From: Abditibacteriota bacterium
GTDB lineage: Bacteria > Armatimonadota > UBA5829
Assembly: GCA_017959625.1 (NCBI GenBank)
Contig: JAGDAG010000028.1
Location: 1 to 9,189, forward strand
Length of the DNA stretch: 9,189 nt
Reading direction: 5' to 3'
Within the stretch, counting starts at the first letter, position 1. Every line of letters begins with the position of its first letter. The notes beneath the pieces were generated by a model that had not been told where the DNA came from, did no database searches, and saw only the letters and a list, made by a program, of their open reading frames with translations. Of the stretch, positions 1 through 6,802 are shown piece by piece. The translations under genes and the position numbers were made by a program.

Positions 1-1
1 C

Positions 2-916
2 GCGCCGCTTATACTGAACGCCCATCTGGACACGGTGGAAAGCACCGAAGGCCTTGTCACAAAAGAAAAAGACGGGGCCATATACTCCGCCGGCCCCACC
101 GTTCTCGGAGCGGACGACAGAGCCGGGGTCGCAGCCCTTCTGGAGGGGGTGGAGTCCGCCCTGGAAAGCGGCGTTTCCCGGGGGGATATCTTTCTTGTTT
201 TTACCGTTTGCGAAGAGCAGGGCGTACGGGGAGCAAGGTTCCTGGAGACCGGCAGGCTTCCCCGGGCTCCCTTTTATTCCTTCGATGCGGGAGAGCCGGC
301 GGGGACCTGCATAAATTCCGCCGCCGGACGCCTTTCCCTTTCGGTGACCGTGAGGGGAAAGGAGGCTCCCGCCTGGGCTCCGGAAGAGGGAGTGGACGCC
401 ATCGCCGTAACGGCAAAGGCCGCGGACAGCCTGAAATGGGGCAGGACGGATGAGTGGAGCTCTATGAATACCGGGGTCATAAAAGGCGGCCGATCTGCGG
501 AAACGGTCGCAGGCGAGGCGTATCTGGAGATCGGCATCCGCAGCGTGAAACGGGAGCTTCTGGAGGAATATACCCGAAAGACCCGGCGGGCTTTTTGCTC
601 TGCGGCGGAGGAGGCGGGAGCCTGCGCGGATATCGAAATTGCCGAGGACTATCCGCCTCTGGATACTCCCGCCGATGCCCCCGTGTGCCGGATGGCGCTC
701 CTTGCCGCGGAACGGGCGGGCCTTGCGGGGGCTCTGGCCCGGTCGGGAGCCGGCTTTGACGCCAACAGGCTGAGCGCTGCGGGCTTTGAGGCCGTTTCTA
801 TGGGGATCGGCTACAAAAACGCCCATTCCCCCGCCGAATATATAGAAGAAAAAGAACTCGCCGGCAGCGCTCTTCTGGTGAGGAGCCTTATCGAATGTTA
901 CGGAAAGGAGAGGTAA
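2..916 (+). CDS. M20-family metallopeptidase, PepT-like (5' truncated by the window edge)
   Basis: The reading frame is open from base 2, so the gene begins upstream; the in-frame GTG at 35 lies inside the metal-binding motif and is not the start. It is probably a zinc-dependent aminopeptidase or tripeptidase acting in the cytoplasm. The M20 metal and catalytic residues appear in order: HLD at bases 23-31, the ADDRAG aspartates at 113-118, the EE pair (catalytic base plus ligand) at 212-217, the Asp of FDAGEP at 284-286, and the final His of AHSPAEY at 824-826. The GFDANR stretch near base 755 resembles the GGxDAN region of PepT-like proteins. The visible 304 residues would be a nearly full enzyme lacking roughly 60-70 N-terminal residues, judged from family length. 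The stop codon directly abuts the DUF3866 start, so the two are almost certainly co-transcribed. The family call is firm; the exact substrate is not known. Confidence 0.88.
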   Translation, partial: APLILNAHLDTVESTEGLVTKEKDGAIYSAGPTVLGADDRAGVAALLEGVESALESGVSRGDIFLVFTVCEEQGVRGARFLETGRLPRAPFYSFDAGEPAGTCINSAAGRLSLSVTVRGKEAPAWAPEEGVDAIAVTAKAADSLKWGRTDEWSSMNTGVIKGGRSAETVAGEAYLEIGIRSVKRELLEEYTRKTRRAFCSAAEEAGACADIEIAEDYPPLDTPADAPVCRMALLAAERAGLAGALARSGAGFDANRLSAAGFEAVSMGIGYKNAHSPAEYIEEKELAGSALLVRSLIECYGKER

Positions 917-2005
917 ATGCTGAAGAGAGAAACGGCGGTCATAAACAAAATATTATCGGTTTCAAAAACCTCTGTGACGGCGGAGGTGGCTTTTGATGAC
1001 GGAAGCGTTGCAAAGGCCTGCGCCTATACGGCCCTTTTTGACAGGCTGGAGCCCGGGGACAGGGTGCTTTTGAACACTACGGCCTGCAGAAAAAGCCTGG
1101 GGACCGGAGGGATGCATTTCGTGATAGCGAACCTTTCCTCTCCCTCGGGGACTTCGGGAGCCGACGAGGGGCATATAGTAAAATGCCGTTATACGCCGGT
1201 CCAGCACACGGTGATGAGCGTGGAAGAACAGGATTCCCCCTGGCACGGACAGCTGGAAAACGCCTGCTCCCTGGAAGGCGCCGCGGTGATATGCGGACAG
1301 CTCCACAGCCAGCTGGCTTTTCTTGCGGCCGCCCTGAAGGAGCTGGACCCCGGGTCTTCGCTGGCGTATATAATGCCCGATTATTCCTGTCTTCCCATAG
1401 GCTTTTCCAGGCTTGCGGAAAGCCTGAAGCGCTGCGGCCTGGTGGATAATACCGTCACCTGCGGACAGGCCTTCGGAGGCGACTATGAAGCGGTGAACGC
1501 TTTTTCCGCTATGGTGTTTGCCAGAGACGTCCTGAAGGCGGACTATATCGCAGTGATACCCGGCCCCGGCAACGCCGGCACCGGGACGAAGCTGGGCTTC
1601 GGCAGCCTGGATATGGCGGGAGTGATGAACGGGGCCATGGCCCTGGGCGCCGGGGTGGTGTGCATACCCCGTATATGCTTTGCGGACAAACGGGAAAGGC
1701 ACGCGGGGCTCAGCCACCATACCTCCACCATGCTGCGGCTGTTTACGGCCCCGGGAGTTGTGGTGCCGGTGCCCGTGCCGGACGACCCCGCAAAAAGCGA
1801 GGCCCTGAAAAGGCAGATAAACGCTTCGGGGATAGGGGAAAAGCACAGGGTGCTGTATTCCCTTTGCAGAGCGGGGGAGGCTCTTTTGCGGCAAAACAGC
1901 ATAAAGCCCTCCACTATGGGGCATACCTTTGAAGATACGCCGGAATTCTTTTATGCGTCTTCGGCAGCGGCCGGGGCCGCCGTTGACATAAAACGCGGAA
2001 AGTGA
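917..2005 (+). CDS. DUF3866 family protein
   Basis: A 362-residue protein of unknown biochemical function. The ATG follows the peptidase stop with no gap, and AAGGAG at 905-910 gives a good ribosome site 6 bases upstream, so translational coupling is likely. Hallmarks I associate with DUF3866 are LGTGGMHFV (residues 61-69), the segment HIVKCRYTP followed by SVEEQDSP (residues 86-108), a glycine-rich IPGPGNAGTGTKLGFG stretch (214-229) and RHAGLSHHTST (261-271). The first 70 residues read as a small beta-rich domain (YTALFDRLEPGDRVLLNTTA), and the remainder as an alternating alpha/beta fold. No signal peptide or membrane segment is visible, so it should be cytoplasmic. The conserved Gly-rich loop and the Ser-His-His segment suggest a ligand or active site, but that is inference. 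The 3' end at 2005 is followed by a GC-rich palindrome and a T-run rather than a textbook terminator. Confidence 0.85.
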   Translation: MLKRETAVINKILSVSKTSVTAEVAFDDGSVAKACAYTALFDRLEPGDRVLLNTTACRKSLGTGGMHFVIANLSSPSGTSGADEGHIVKCRYTPVQHTVMSVEEQDSPWHGQLENACSLEGAAVICGQLHSQLAFLAAALKELDPGSSLAYIMPDYSCLPIGFSRLAESLKRCGLVDNTVTCGQAFGGDYEAVNAFSAMVFARDVLKADYIAVIPGPGNAGTGTKLGFGSLDMAGVMNGAMALGAGVVCIPRICFADKRERHAGLSHHTSTMLRLFTAPGVVVPVPVPDDPAKSEALKRQINASGIGEKHRVLYSLCRAGEALLRQNSIKPSTMGHTFEDTPEFFYASSAAAGAAVDIKRGK

Positions 2006-2041
2006 ACCGGTGCGTCTTCTTTTGCGGACGTTTGCGGCCTG

Positions 2042-2053
2042 CCGCCCGGGCGG
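2042..2053. repeat. 12-base perfect GC palindrome downstream of the DUF3866 gene
   Basis: CCGCCCGGGCGG is self-complementary and sits 37 bases past the DUF3866 stop. It overlaps a second short inverted repeat (GCGG...CCGC, 2034-2045). It could help transcription termination, but the nearest T-run begins 30 bases later, so it is not a standard intrinsic terminator. Confidence 0.4.
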
Positions 2054-2082
2054 GAAATTTATTGCATTTTTGCGAAAAACTC

Positions 2083-2097
2083 TTTTTTTTTTTTTTT
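2083..2097 (+). repeat. Homopolymer of 15 T in the promoter region of the exported-protein gene
   Basis: Fifteen consecutive T follow GAAAAACTC and run directly into TTGACG (2096-2101). The run occupies the -35 region of the candidate promoter. It may be the U-tract of a weak terminator for the upstream gene, an AT-rich upstream element, or a slippage-prone tract. The three are not mutually exclusive. Confidence 0.7.
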
Positions 2098-2117
2098 GAC
2101 GTGCCGTATAATATAAT
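2084..2117 (+). promoter_or_regulatory. Candidate promoter with two overlapping TATAAT boxes
   Basis: TATAAT occurs at 2107-2112 and again at 2112-2117. At the usual 17-base spacing the -35 positions (2084-2089 or 2089-2094) fall inside the T-run and score poorly. A better -35-like TTGACG at 2096-2101 is only 5-10 bases away, too close for a normal sigma70 promoter; its spacing to TATAAA at 2123-2128 is 21, too long. The -10 match and position upstream of the gene at 2168 support a promoter, but which -10 is used cannot be decided by reading. Confidence 0.45.
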
Positions 2118-2133
2118 TGAAGTATAAATGAAT

Positions 2134-2155
2134 TTCCCCATAACAAAACGGGGAA
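2134..2155 (+). promoter_or_regulatory. Leader hairpin next to the ribosome site of the exported-protein gene
   Basis: TTCCCC (2134-2139) pairs with GGGGAA (2150-2155) around a 10-base A-rich loop. The Shine-Dalgarno GGGAGG (2156-2161) begins at the very next base, 6 bases before the ATG. The hairpin could present or limit access to the ribosome site, or stabilise the 5' end of the mRNA. A regulatory role is inference. Confidence 0.4.
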
Positions 2156-2167
2156 GGGAGGACAAAA

Positions 2168-3097
2168 ATGAAAAGACCTGTCGTTCTTATGATCGTTCTG
2201 GCTGCGGCGCTGCTTTTCGGGTTTGCGGTGCTTTTTGCAAACGAAAACGGTTCGGTGTCCGATGCGTTAAACGATAAGGCGTTCACAAGGCAGCCGGGGA
2301 CCGCGCCCCTTTTGCCAAGCTTTAAGATTACGTCTTACAAAGAGCTGTATCAGCATCCCCAGATACCTGCCGAAGTGCCGGAAAAATATCACAAATATCT
2401 CGGCGACAACAACCTTTATACCAACGAGATACATATGACGCCCTACGAGACGGAGATAATCAAGAGCCTCCGTTTCGGAAAGGGGGAGCACATCCTTTAT
2501 ACCAGCTGCGGCAAAGGAAACCGTTATACGGACAAGATCAAAAAAGCGTGGGAAGACTCGGGAAAGGATATAAAACCCTGCAAAGTGCAGGATATGCCCG
2601 GCAATACCAAGCTTTATACCTACGACCTGACGGAACTGAGGAGCAAAGATTCTATATTTGCCGGGACCGACAGCAGGCTCCTGTTTACGTCTCTCAGAAA
2701 CGATGACGGAGCCGTTATATGGGAATACGCCGTTGAAGACGCAAACCTGAAGACGCTGCATAACAGGGCTTTTTACTGCGAGGAGATCCTTGACGTAAAG
2801 GATCTCGGCGGCGGAGAATATATGCTGTTTTTCAGATACGATAACTTCAACAACGTGAAGTACGTATATACGTCCGAGGAACCGAGGGTCATTGTGACCT
2901 ACACAGTCCCTTCCGCCGTTACCGCAATAAACGCAGGGATATACAGTTTTCCCGAGGAAGGAAAGATCCTGTCGGACAACAGCGTGGAAGCGCGCTATGA
3001 TGACGGGAAGGCCAGACGCTTCAAGGTGCGCCATACCACGGAAGAAGTGATCGCCAACCTGATAAAAAGCGGCGGGCAAAACGCCGGCGGCTATTGA
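2168..3097 (+). CDS. Exported protein of unknown function
   Basis: 309 residues that I do not recognise. The start is well supported by GGGAGG 6 bases upstream. Residues 1-24 form a signal peptide: a basic KR, a hydrophobic core VVLMIVLAAALLFGFAVLF and a possible cleavage after LFA-24. If uncleaved, this would be a single N-terminal membrane anchor. No lipobox cysteine is present. Residues 50-105 contain Tyr/Pro-rich segments (SYKELYQHPQIPAEVPEKYHKYL). The part from about 105 on is beta-rich with recurring patterns such as HILYTSCGKG, KLYTYDLTEL, RLLFTSL, EYMLFFRYDNF and RVIVTYTVP, which hint at blades of a small propeller or a beta sandwich; this is only a suggestion. Cysteines are at 114, 138 and 204. 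The C-terminus ends in a short glycine-rich tail. It has its own promoter region and a terminator downstream, so it is probably monocistronic. Confidence 0.75.
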   Translation: MKRPVVLMIVLAAALLFGFAVLFANENGSVSDALNDKAFTRQPGTAPLLPSFKITSYKELYQHPQIPAEVPEKYHKYLGDNNLYTNEIHMTPYETEIIKSLRFGKGEHILYTSCGKGNRYTDKIKKAWEDSGKDIKPCKVQDMPGNTKLYTYDLTELRSKDSIFAGTDSRLLFTSLRNDDGAVIWEYAVEDANLKTLHNRAFYCEEILDVKDLGGGEYMLFFRYDNFNNVKYVYTSEEPRVIVTYTVPSAVTAINAGIYSFPEEGKILSDNSVEARYDDGKARRFKVRHTTEEVIANLIKSGGQNAGGY

Positions 3098-3168
3098 GCG
3101 CCGTGAAGCAGATGCGGCGGCAAAGATAAAAACTTCCCGCCCGGCAGAAGCAGGATGGGAGGCATGAC

Positions 3169-3203
3169 AAGGGGCTTTTTTCCTTTTCGGAAAAAAGCCC
3201 CTT
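3169..3203. terminator. Bidirectional stem-loop terminator between convergent genes
   Basis: A perfect 15-bp inverted repeat, AAGGGGCTTTTTTCC (3169-3183) and GGAAAAAAGCCCCTT (3189-3203), encloses a 5-base loop. It lies 71 bases after the exported-protein stop and only 4 bases beyond the stop of the minus-strand gene. The T and A runs are inside the stem rather than after it, so the U-tract is unusual, but placement between two convergent genes strongly suggests termination on both strands. Confidence 0.75.
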
Positions 3204-3207
3204 TGCG

Positions 3208-4383
3208 TTAAAGCTCTATGGCGCTGCAGGAAAGCTGCGGCTCCTTTTTGCAGCCGGAGATGATTATTTCCCGGCTCTCCTGCGGCGCCAGGGAAAAATA
3301 ATTGTCCGAAAGGACGCCGGTGTCCGTCTTTATCTCCACGCATTCCGCAAAGCCGTCTGCCGCTATTGCCAGCCTGTATTCCTCCGGGGAAATGCGGAAA
3401 CGGGAAACGAACAGCTTCGGCGAGGCGCTTTTTTCGCCCAGCCATACCCGGGCGAGTTCTTTTCCGTCTTTGTCTCTGAGCACTGCCCCTTGATGCCCGG
3501 ATAGAGGGAAGCCTTTCGTTTCTCCCGGGTCGAGATAAAAGGCGGTCTTTGTTCCGTCCTCCGTTTCCAGAGCGCCGGCAAAATCCCGGAACGAACGGTT
3601 GTAACACCAAAGAGAGCCGCCGTCGGCGAAAAGCCCCGCCGGAGCGAGAGCCCTTTTTACAAAAAAGCGGTTTACGCCGCCTGCGGCTTCTGCGTAGTAA
3701 ACGCCGGGAGTCTCCTTTTCCGCAAGGGCCCGGGCGAGGGCGCCGCAGGCCTCCTTTGCGGACCTTACGCAGTCTTTCGGAGACGGTCCGCCGGGAAAGC
3801 GTATCACTTGGGGAGAAATTTCGTTTTCAAAAACCAAAAGGCCTCTTGCGGCGCATTTGTCCCGGACGGCGGCTGAATCGGTTTTTTCCGCGAGGATGCC
3901 GCAGAAGCCCAGGGCCTTTATTTCGTCGAGTTCGGCGTCGGATATTTCCGAAAGGGGCTTCTCCGTGATGCAGACCGCCCCGGAAAGGGCTTTGCCGTTG
4001 ATCGCGATCCGGTTTTCATAGATCTCAAGTTCATACAGGGCGGCGTAGGCGTTTGCCACGTCCTGCACTTCTCCTTCCGCTTCTATGCCTGCCATTATCT
4101 CATATACCGGGGCTTCTCCCGCTCCGTTGGGCAGCCAATAAAGGGCTTCCTTTACGGAGAACACGGCTTCCACCGCGTTCGGGCCGGGTTCGACGTCCTC
4201 TGTCAGGGCGATCTTCCGGGTATCGTCACCCTGCTTCAGCACAAAGGTGAACGCCGCCGTCACGGGCTCCGGGTACAGGCTGGTGCAGTTTAACGTGAGC
4301 CATATGTCCGCATCGGGGCTGAGAAGCTCGTTTTCGAGCACTATGGAGTCTGCGAGTATCTGCTTTCTGAGTGTGTCCTGCAT
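3208..4383 (-). CDS. GH2 beta-mannosidase-like protein lacking most of the catalytic barrel
   Basis: 391 residues. An in-frame start at 4440 would lie inside the promoter, so I chose ATG 4383, preceded by AAGGAA with 7-base spacing. Residues about 20-105 resemble the immunoglobulin-like domain of GH2 enzymes, ending in YWLPNGAGEAPVYEI (82-96; compare WWPNGYGxxPLY). Residues 124-190 resemble only the beginning of the GH2 barrel: RIAINGKAL, then DAELDEIKALGF, then AARGLLVFEN (compare NGKPVFLKG, LMKELGFN, CDELGILVWDE). The sequence then goes directly to a C-terminal part (about 235-378) ending in LSDNYFSLAPQESREI, typical of the C-terminal Ig-like domain of beta-mannosidases. The N-terminal sugar-binding domain, the NE acid/base motif and the nucleophile region are absent. 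No signal peptide is seen. The frame is intact and has a promoter and terminator, so this is probably a functional non-catalytic relative, perhaps carbohydrate-binding, rather than a decaying gene. Function unknown. Confidence 0.72.
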   Translation of the reverse strand: MQDTLRKQILADSIVLENELLSPDADIWLTLNCTSLYPEPVTAAFTFVLKQGDDTRKIALTEDVEPGPNAVEAVFSVKEALYWLPNGAGEAPVYEIMAGIEAEGEVQDVANAYAALYELEIYENRIAINGKALSGAVCITEKPLSEISDAELDEIKALGFCGILAEKTDSAAVRDKCAARGLLVFENEISPQVIRFPGGPSPKDCVRSAKEACGALARALAEKETPGVYYAEAAGGVNRFFVKRALAPAGLFADGGSLWCYNRSFRDFAGALETEDGTKTAFYLDPGETKGFPLSGHQGAVLRDKDGKELARVWLGEKSASPKLFVSRFRISPEEYRLAIAADGFAECVEIKTDTGVLSDNYFSLAPQESREIIISGCKKEPQLSCSAIEL

Positions 4384-4411
4384 ATATGTTTTCCTTGTGG
4401 TTTTCCCTTTT

Positions 4412-4440
4412 ATTATAGCAGTTTGCCCCGCCGAATGCAA
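4412..4440 (-). promoter_or_regulatory. Promoter of the GH2-like gene (extended -10)
   Basis: On the minus strand TTGCAT (4440-4435) is followed after exactly 17 bases by TATAAT (4417-4412). A TG one base before the -10 makes an extended -10 (TGCTATAAT). Transcription should start near 4405, about 20 bases before the chosen ATG, which supports 4383 over the longer frame. Confidence 0.8.
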
Positions 4441-4452
4441 CCTGCCCCTCGC

Positions 4453-4481
4453 TTGACAAGGCGAAGCAAAAGAATTAAAAT
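4453..4481 (+). promoter_or_regulatory. Promoter of the acyl-CoA synthetase - mscS unit
   Basis: A perfect -35 TTGACA (4453-4458) and TAAAAT (4476-4481) are separated by 17 bases. The start should fall near 4488, about 30 bases before the ATG at 4518. It lies back-to-back with the minus-strand promoter, the two -35 boxes being 12 bases apart, so the two polymerases would compete or share a regulator. Confidence 0.8.
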
Positions 4482-4517
4482 ATATATGGCATATTATTCA
4501 GGAGACATCGTTGTTTT

Positions 4518-6191
4518 ATGAAAGAAAAATATCTGGAAGAATGCAAATTTTCCTCATACGAGGACATGCGCAAACGCTTTCGGTTCAAGATCCCCGAAAA
4601 CTTTAACTTTGGTTTTGACGTAGTTGACGGCTGGGCCGATTCCGAGCCCGGAAAGCGCGCTCTGGTATGGGCGAACCCTCAGGGCGAGGAAAAGACCTTT
4701 ACCTTTACCGACATAAAGAGGCTTTCCAACCAAACGGTCAACTATCTGAAGAGCGTGGGAGTCAGGAAAGGCGATGTCGTTATGCTGGTTTTAAAGCGGC
4801 GCTGGGAATACTGGGTGATTTCGGTGGCCTGCCACAAGCTGGGGGCCATTGCGCTGCCTGTGAACCACCTGATGAAAAAGAAGGATTTCAGCTACCGCAT
4901 CAGCAAGGCTCACGTGAAATGCGTGATCTGCGTGAACGAAGAGATGGCTATAAAGGAGCTGGAGGAATCCATCGCCCACGACTGTCCCCAGGTGACGAAC
5001 AAGATCGTGGTGCAGTCTCCCCGGGAGGGCTGGGCGTTTTTTGACGACTGCATCAGGGACCAGAGCCCCGTTTTCCAGCGCCCCACCGGCGCCGAGGCCA
5101 CCCAAAACGGCGATACCATGCTGATGTATTTCACCTCGGGGACCACGGGCATGCCCAAGCTTCTGCCCCACAGCTATCTGTATCCCCTGGGGCATATCAT
5201 CACAGCCTGCTACTGGCAGTGCGTCCAGAACAACGGCCTGCACCTCACAGTGGCGGATACCGGCTGGGCCAAGACCGGCTGGGGAAAGATATACGGGCAG
5301 TGGATAGGCGGCACCGCCAATATGGTGTATGATTTCGACAGGTTCCACGCAGACGAGATACTGTCGCTCATCTCCAAATACAAACTCACCACCTTCTGCG
5401 CGCCGCCCACGGTTTACAGGTATATCATCAAGGAAGACCTGTCCAAATACGACTTTTCGTCCCTGACCCACTGCTGTACCGCGGGGGAAGCCCTGCATGC
5501 GGAAGTGTTCAACGCTTTTGAAAAGGCTACGGGACAAAAAATATACGAAGGCTTCGGCCAGTCCGAGGGCGTGGTCCTGCTGGCCACCTTCCCCGGAGTG
5601 ACCCCCAGGCCCGGCAGCATGGGCAAGCCTTCCCCCGCCTATGACATCCGCCTGGTGGACGAGAACCTAAAGGAAGTGGAAGTGGGGCAGGAAGGCCATC
5701 TGGTCATAAAGGTGGACGACGGGTATCCCGTGGGGCTGTTCAAGGGCTATCTCTACGACCTGGACGACCAGGAGGAGAGGTTCCGGGGCGGCTACTACTT
5801 TACCGGCGATATGGCCTGGAAGGACGAAATGGGCTATTTCTGGTTCGTGGGCCGCAGCGACGACGTTATCAAGTCCTCTGGTTACAGGATCGGCCCCTTC
5901 GAGATAGAAAGCGTGCTCATGGAGCACCCCTCGGTGCTGGAATGCGCCGTGACCGGCGCCCCCGATCCCATCAGGGGACAGGTGGTAAAGGCCACCATCA
6001 AGCTGGCAAAGGGCTACGAGCCCTCCGATGAGCTCAGCGAAGAGCTGAAGGAGTTCGTGAAGAAGAACACGGCTCCCTACAAGTATCCCCGCATATTCGA
6101 TTATGTGGACGAACTGCCCAAAACCTTTTCCGGCAAGATACGCCGAAAGGTGATACGGGAAAGAGATAATATGGATTCCAATCCAAATTAA
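4518..6191 (+). CDS. AMP-dependent acyl-CoA synthetase (acetyl/medium-chain type)
   Basis: 557 residues, the normal length for ANL-superfamily acyl-CoA ligases, which adenylate a carboxylic acid with ATP and transfer it to CoA in the cytoplasm. All core motifs are present: the P-loop TSGTTGMPK (206-214), YEGFGQSEG (A5 region), YYFTGD (426-431), the hinge and CoA-conformation motif GRSDDVIKSSGYRIGP (445-460), and PKTFSGKIRR (534-543) with the catalytic Lys540. The ADTGWAKTGWGKIYGQW segment is typical of the acetyl-CoA synthetase/ACSM branch. The acid substrate cannot be read from the sequence; acetate, propionate, butyrate or an aromatic acid are all possible. The ribosome site AGGAG is about 13 bases from the ATG, slightly far. 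The mscS-like gene follows after 21 bases and is probably in the same transcript. No signal peptide. The enzyme class is firm. Confidence 0.93.
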   Translation: MKEKYLEECKFSSYEDMRKRFRFKIPENFNFGFDVVDGWADSEPGKRALVWANPQGEEKTFTFTDIKRLSNQTVNYLKSVGVRKGDVVMLVLKRRWEYWVISVACHKLGAIALPVNHLMKKKDFSYRISKAHVKCVICVNEEMAIKELEESIAHDCPQVTNKIVVQSPREGWAFFDDCIRDQSPVFQRPTGAEATQNGDTMLMYFTSGTTGMPKLLPHSYLYPLGHIITACYWQCVQNNGLHLTVADTGWAKTGWGKIYGQWIGGTANMVYDFDRFHADEILSLISKYKLTTFCAPPTVYRYIIKEDLSKYDFSSLTHCCTAGEALHAEVFNAFEKATGQKIYEGFGQSEGVVLLATFPGVTPRPGSMGKPSPAYDIRLVDENLKEVEVGQEGHLVIKVDDGYPVGLFKGYLYDLDDQEERFRGGYYFTGDMAWKDEMGYFWFVGRSDDVIKSSGYRIGPFEIESVLMEHPSVLECAVTGAPDPIRGQVVKATIKLAKGYEPSDELSEELKEFVKKNTAPYKYPRIFDYVDELPKTFSGKIRRKVIRERDNMDSNPN

Positions 6192-6212
6192 ATAAAAAAA
6201 CGGAGAAATGCT

Positions 6213-6794
6213 ATGAATCAGTGTTTTGGTATGTTCGGCGACCCGCAGAAGCTTGCCGACATAAGCGCCAAGGTAGGCGTTACCGCTCTCAAGATCCTCC
6301 TCGTGCTTGTGATCTATCTTATAGTGAAGAAGATAGTGGAAAAGATCATTACCGCGTGGGGGAAGAAAATGCTCACCATCACCAACAAGGTGGGTGAAAA
6401 GGTCGGGTCTCCCGAAGCGGCCGCCGCAAGAGTGGTCACCATGGAGACGGTGCTCAGATCCACAGTCAACTTTGTGCTGGGCTTTGTGATGATCATGATC
6501 CTTCTCGGCATGGTGGGCATCGATCTCGCCCCGCTGCTGGCCACAGCCGGCGTTGCCGGCCTGGCAGTAGGCTTCGGCGCCCAGAAGTTGGTGAAGGACG
6601 TTGTTTCCGGCTTTATCATCATTGCCGAAAACCAGTATGCCGTGGGTGAAAGAGTCACCATCGGCGGAGCCACCGGCGAAGTTCTGGAGCTGGGTATCCG
6701 CTGCACCCGCATCAAGGATGACGAAAACAACATCCACATCCTCTCCAACGGAGACGTGAGCGTGGTGGTGAACCATTCCCGCGGAGAAGCGTGA
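6213..6794 (+). CDS. Short MscS-family mechanosensitive channel
   Basis: 193 residues; ribosome site GGAG with 7-base spacing. Three hydrophobic segments are seen: about 21-46 (VGVTALKILLVLVIYLIV), 84-104 (TVNFVLGFVMIMILLGMVG) and the pore helix about 106-137. The last contains the Gly/Ala pattern LLATAGVAGLAVGFGAQKLVKDVVSGF, diagnostic of MscS TM3. It is followed by the beta domain (YAVGERVTIGGATGEVLELGIR and IHILSNGDVSVVVNHSR). In MscS proteins this domain is normally followed by an alpha/beta vestibule of about 100 residues; here the protein stops three residues after the NHSR motif. A terminator begins 9 bases after the stop, so there is no lost 3' half. It probably forms a membrane pore releasing solutes on hypo-osmotic shock, but the missing vestibule makes oligomer shape and gating uncertain. 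It is likely co-transcribed with the acyl-CoA synthetase. Confidence 0.9.
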   Translation: MNQCFGMFGDPQKLADISAKVGVTALKILLVLVIYLIVKKIVEKIITAWGKKMLTITNKVGEKVGSPEAAAARVVTMETVLRSTVNFVLGFVMIMILLGMVGIDLAPLLATAGVAGLAVGFGAQKLVKDVVSGFIIIAENQYAVGERVTIGGATGEVLELGIRCTRIKDDENNIHILSNGDVSVVVNHSRGEA

Positions 6795-6802
6795 CCGGTT
6801 TT

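Noticed and set aside
962..2146. A 394-codon open frame on the minus strand opposite the DUF3866 gene
   Set aside because: The product is rich in Arg, His and Gly with no family signature, and it lies entirely antisense to a well-supported gene. It is a by-product of GC-biased codon use.
2267..3610. A 447-codon minus-strand frame spanning the exported-protein gene and the end of the GH2-like gene
   Set aside because: It runs through the strong stem-loop between the convergent genes, overlaps the GH2-like gene in another frame and has a compositionally odd product.
4384..4440. An upstream extension of the GH2-like protein by 19 residues
   Set aside because: The extension covers the -35 and -10 boxes and the predicted transcription start, so it would not be in the mRNA; ATG 4383 has a proper ribosome site.
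6780..6802. A frameshift that removed the C-terminal domain of the MscS-like protein
   Set aside because: There is no room for a lost domain: the terminator starts 9 bases after the stop and no MscS-like sequence is seen in the other frames downstream.
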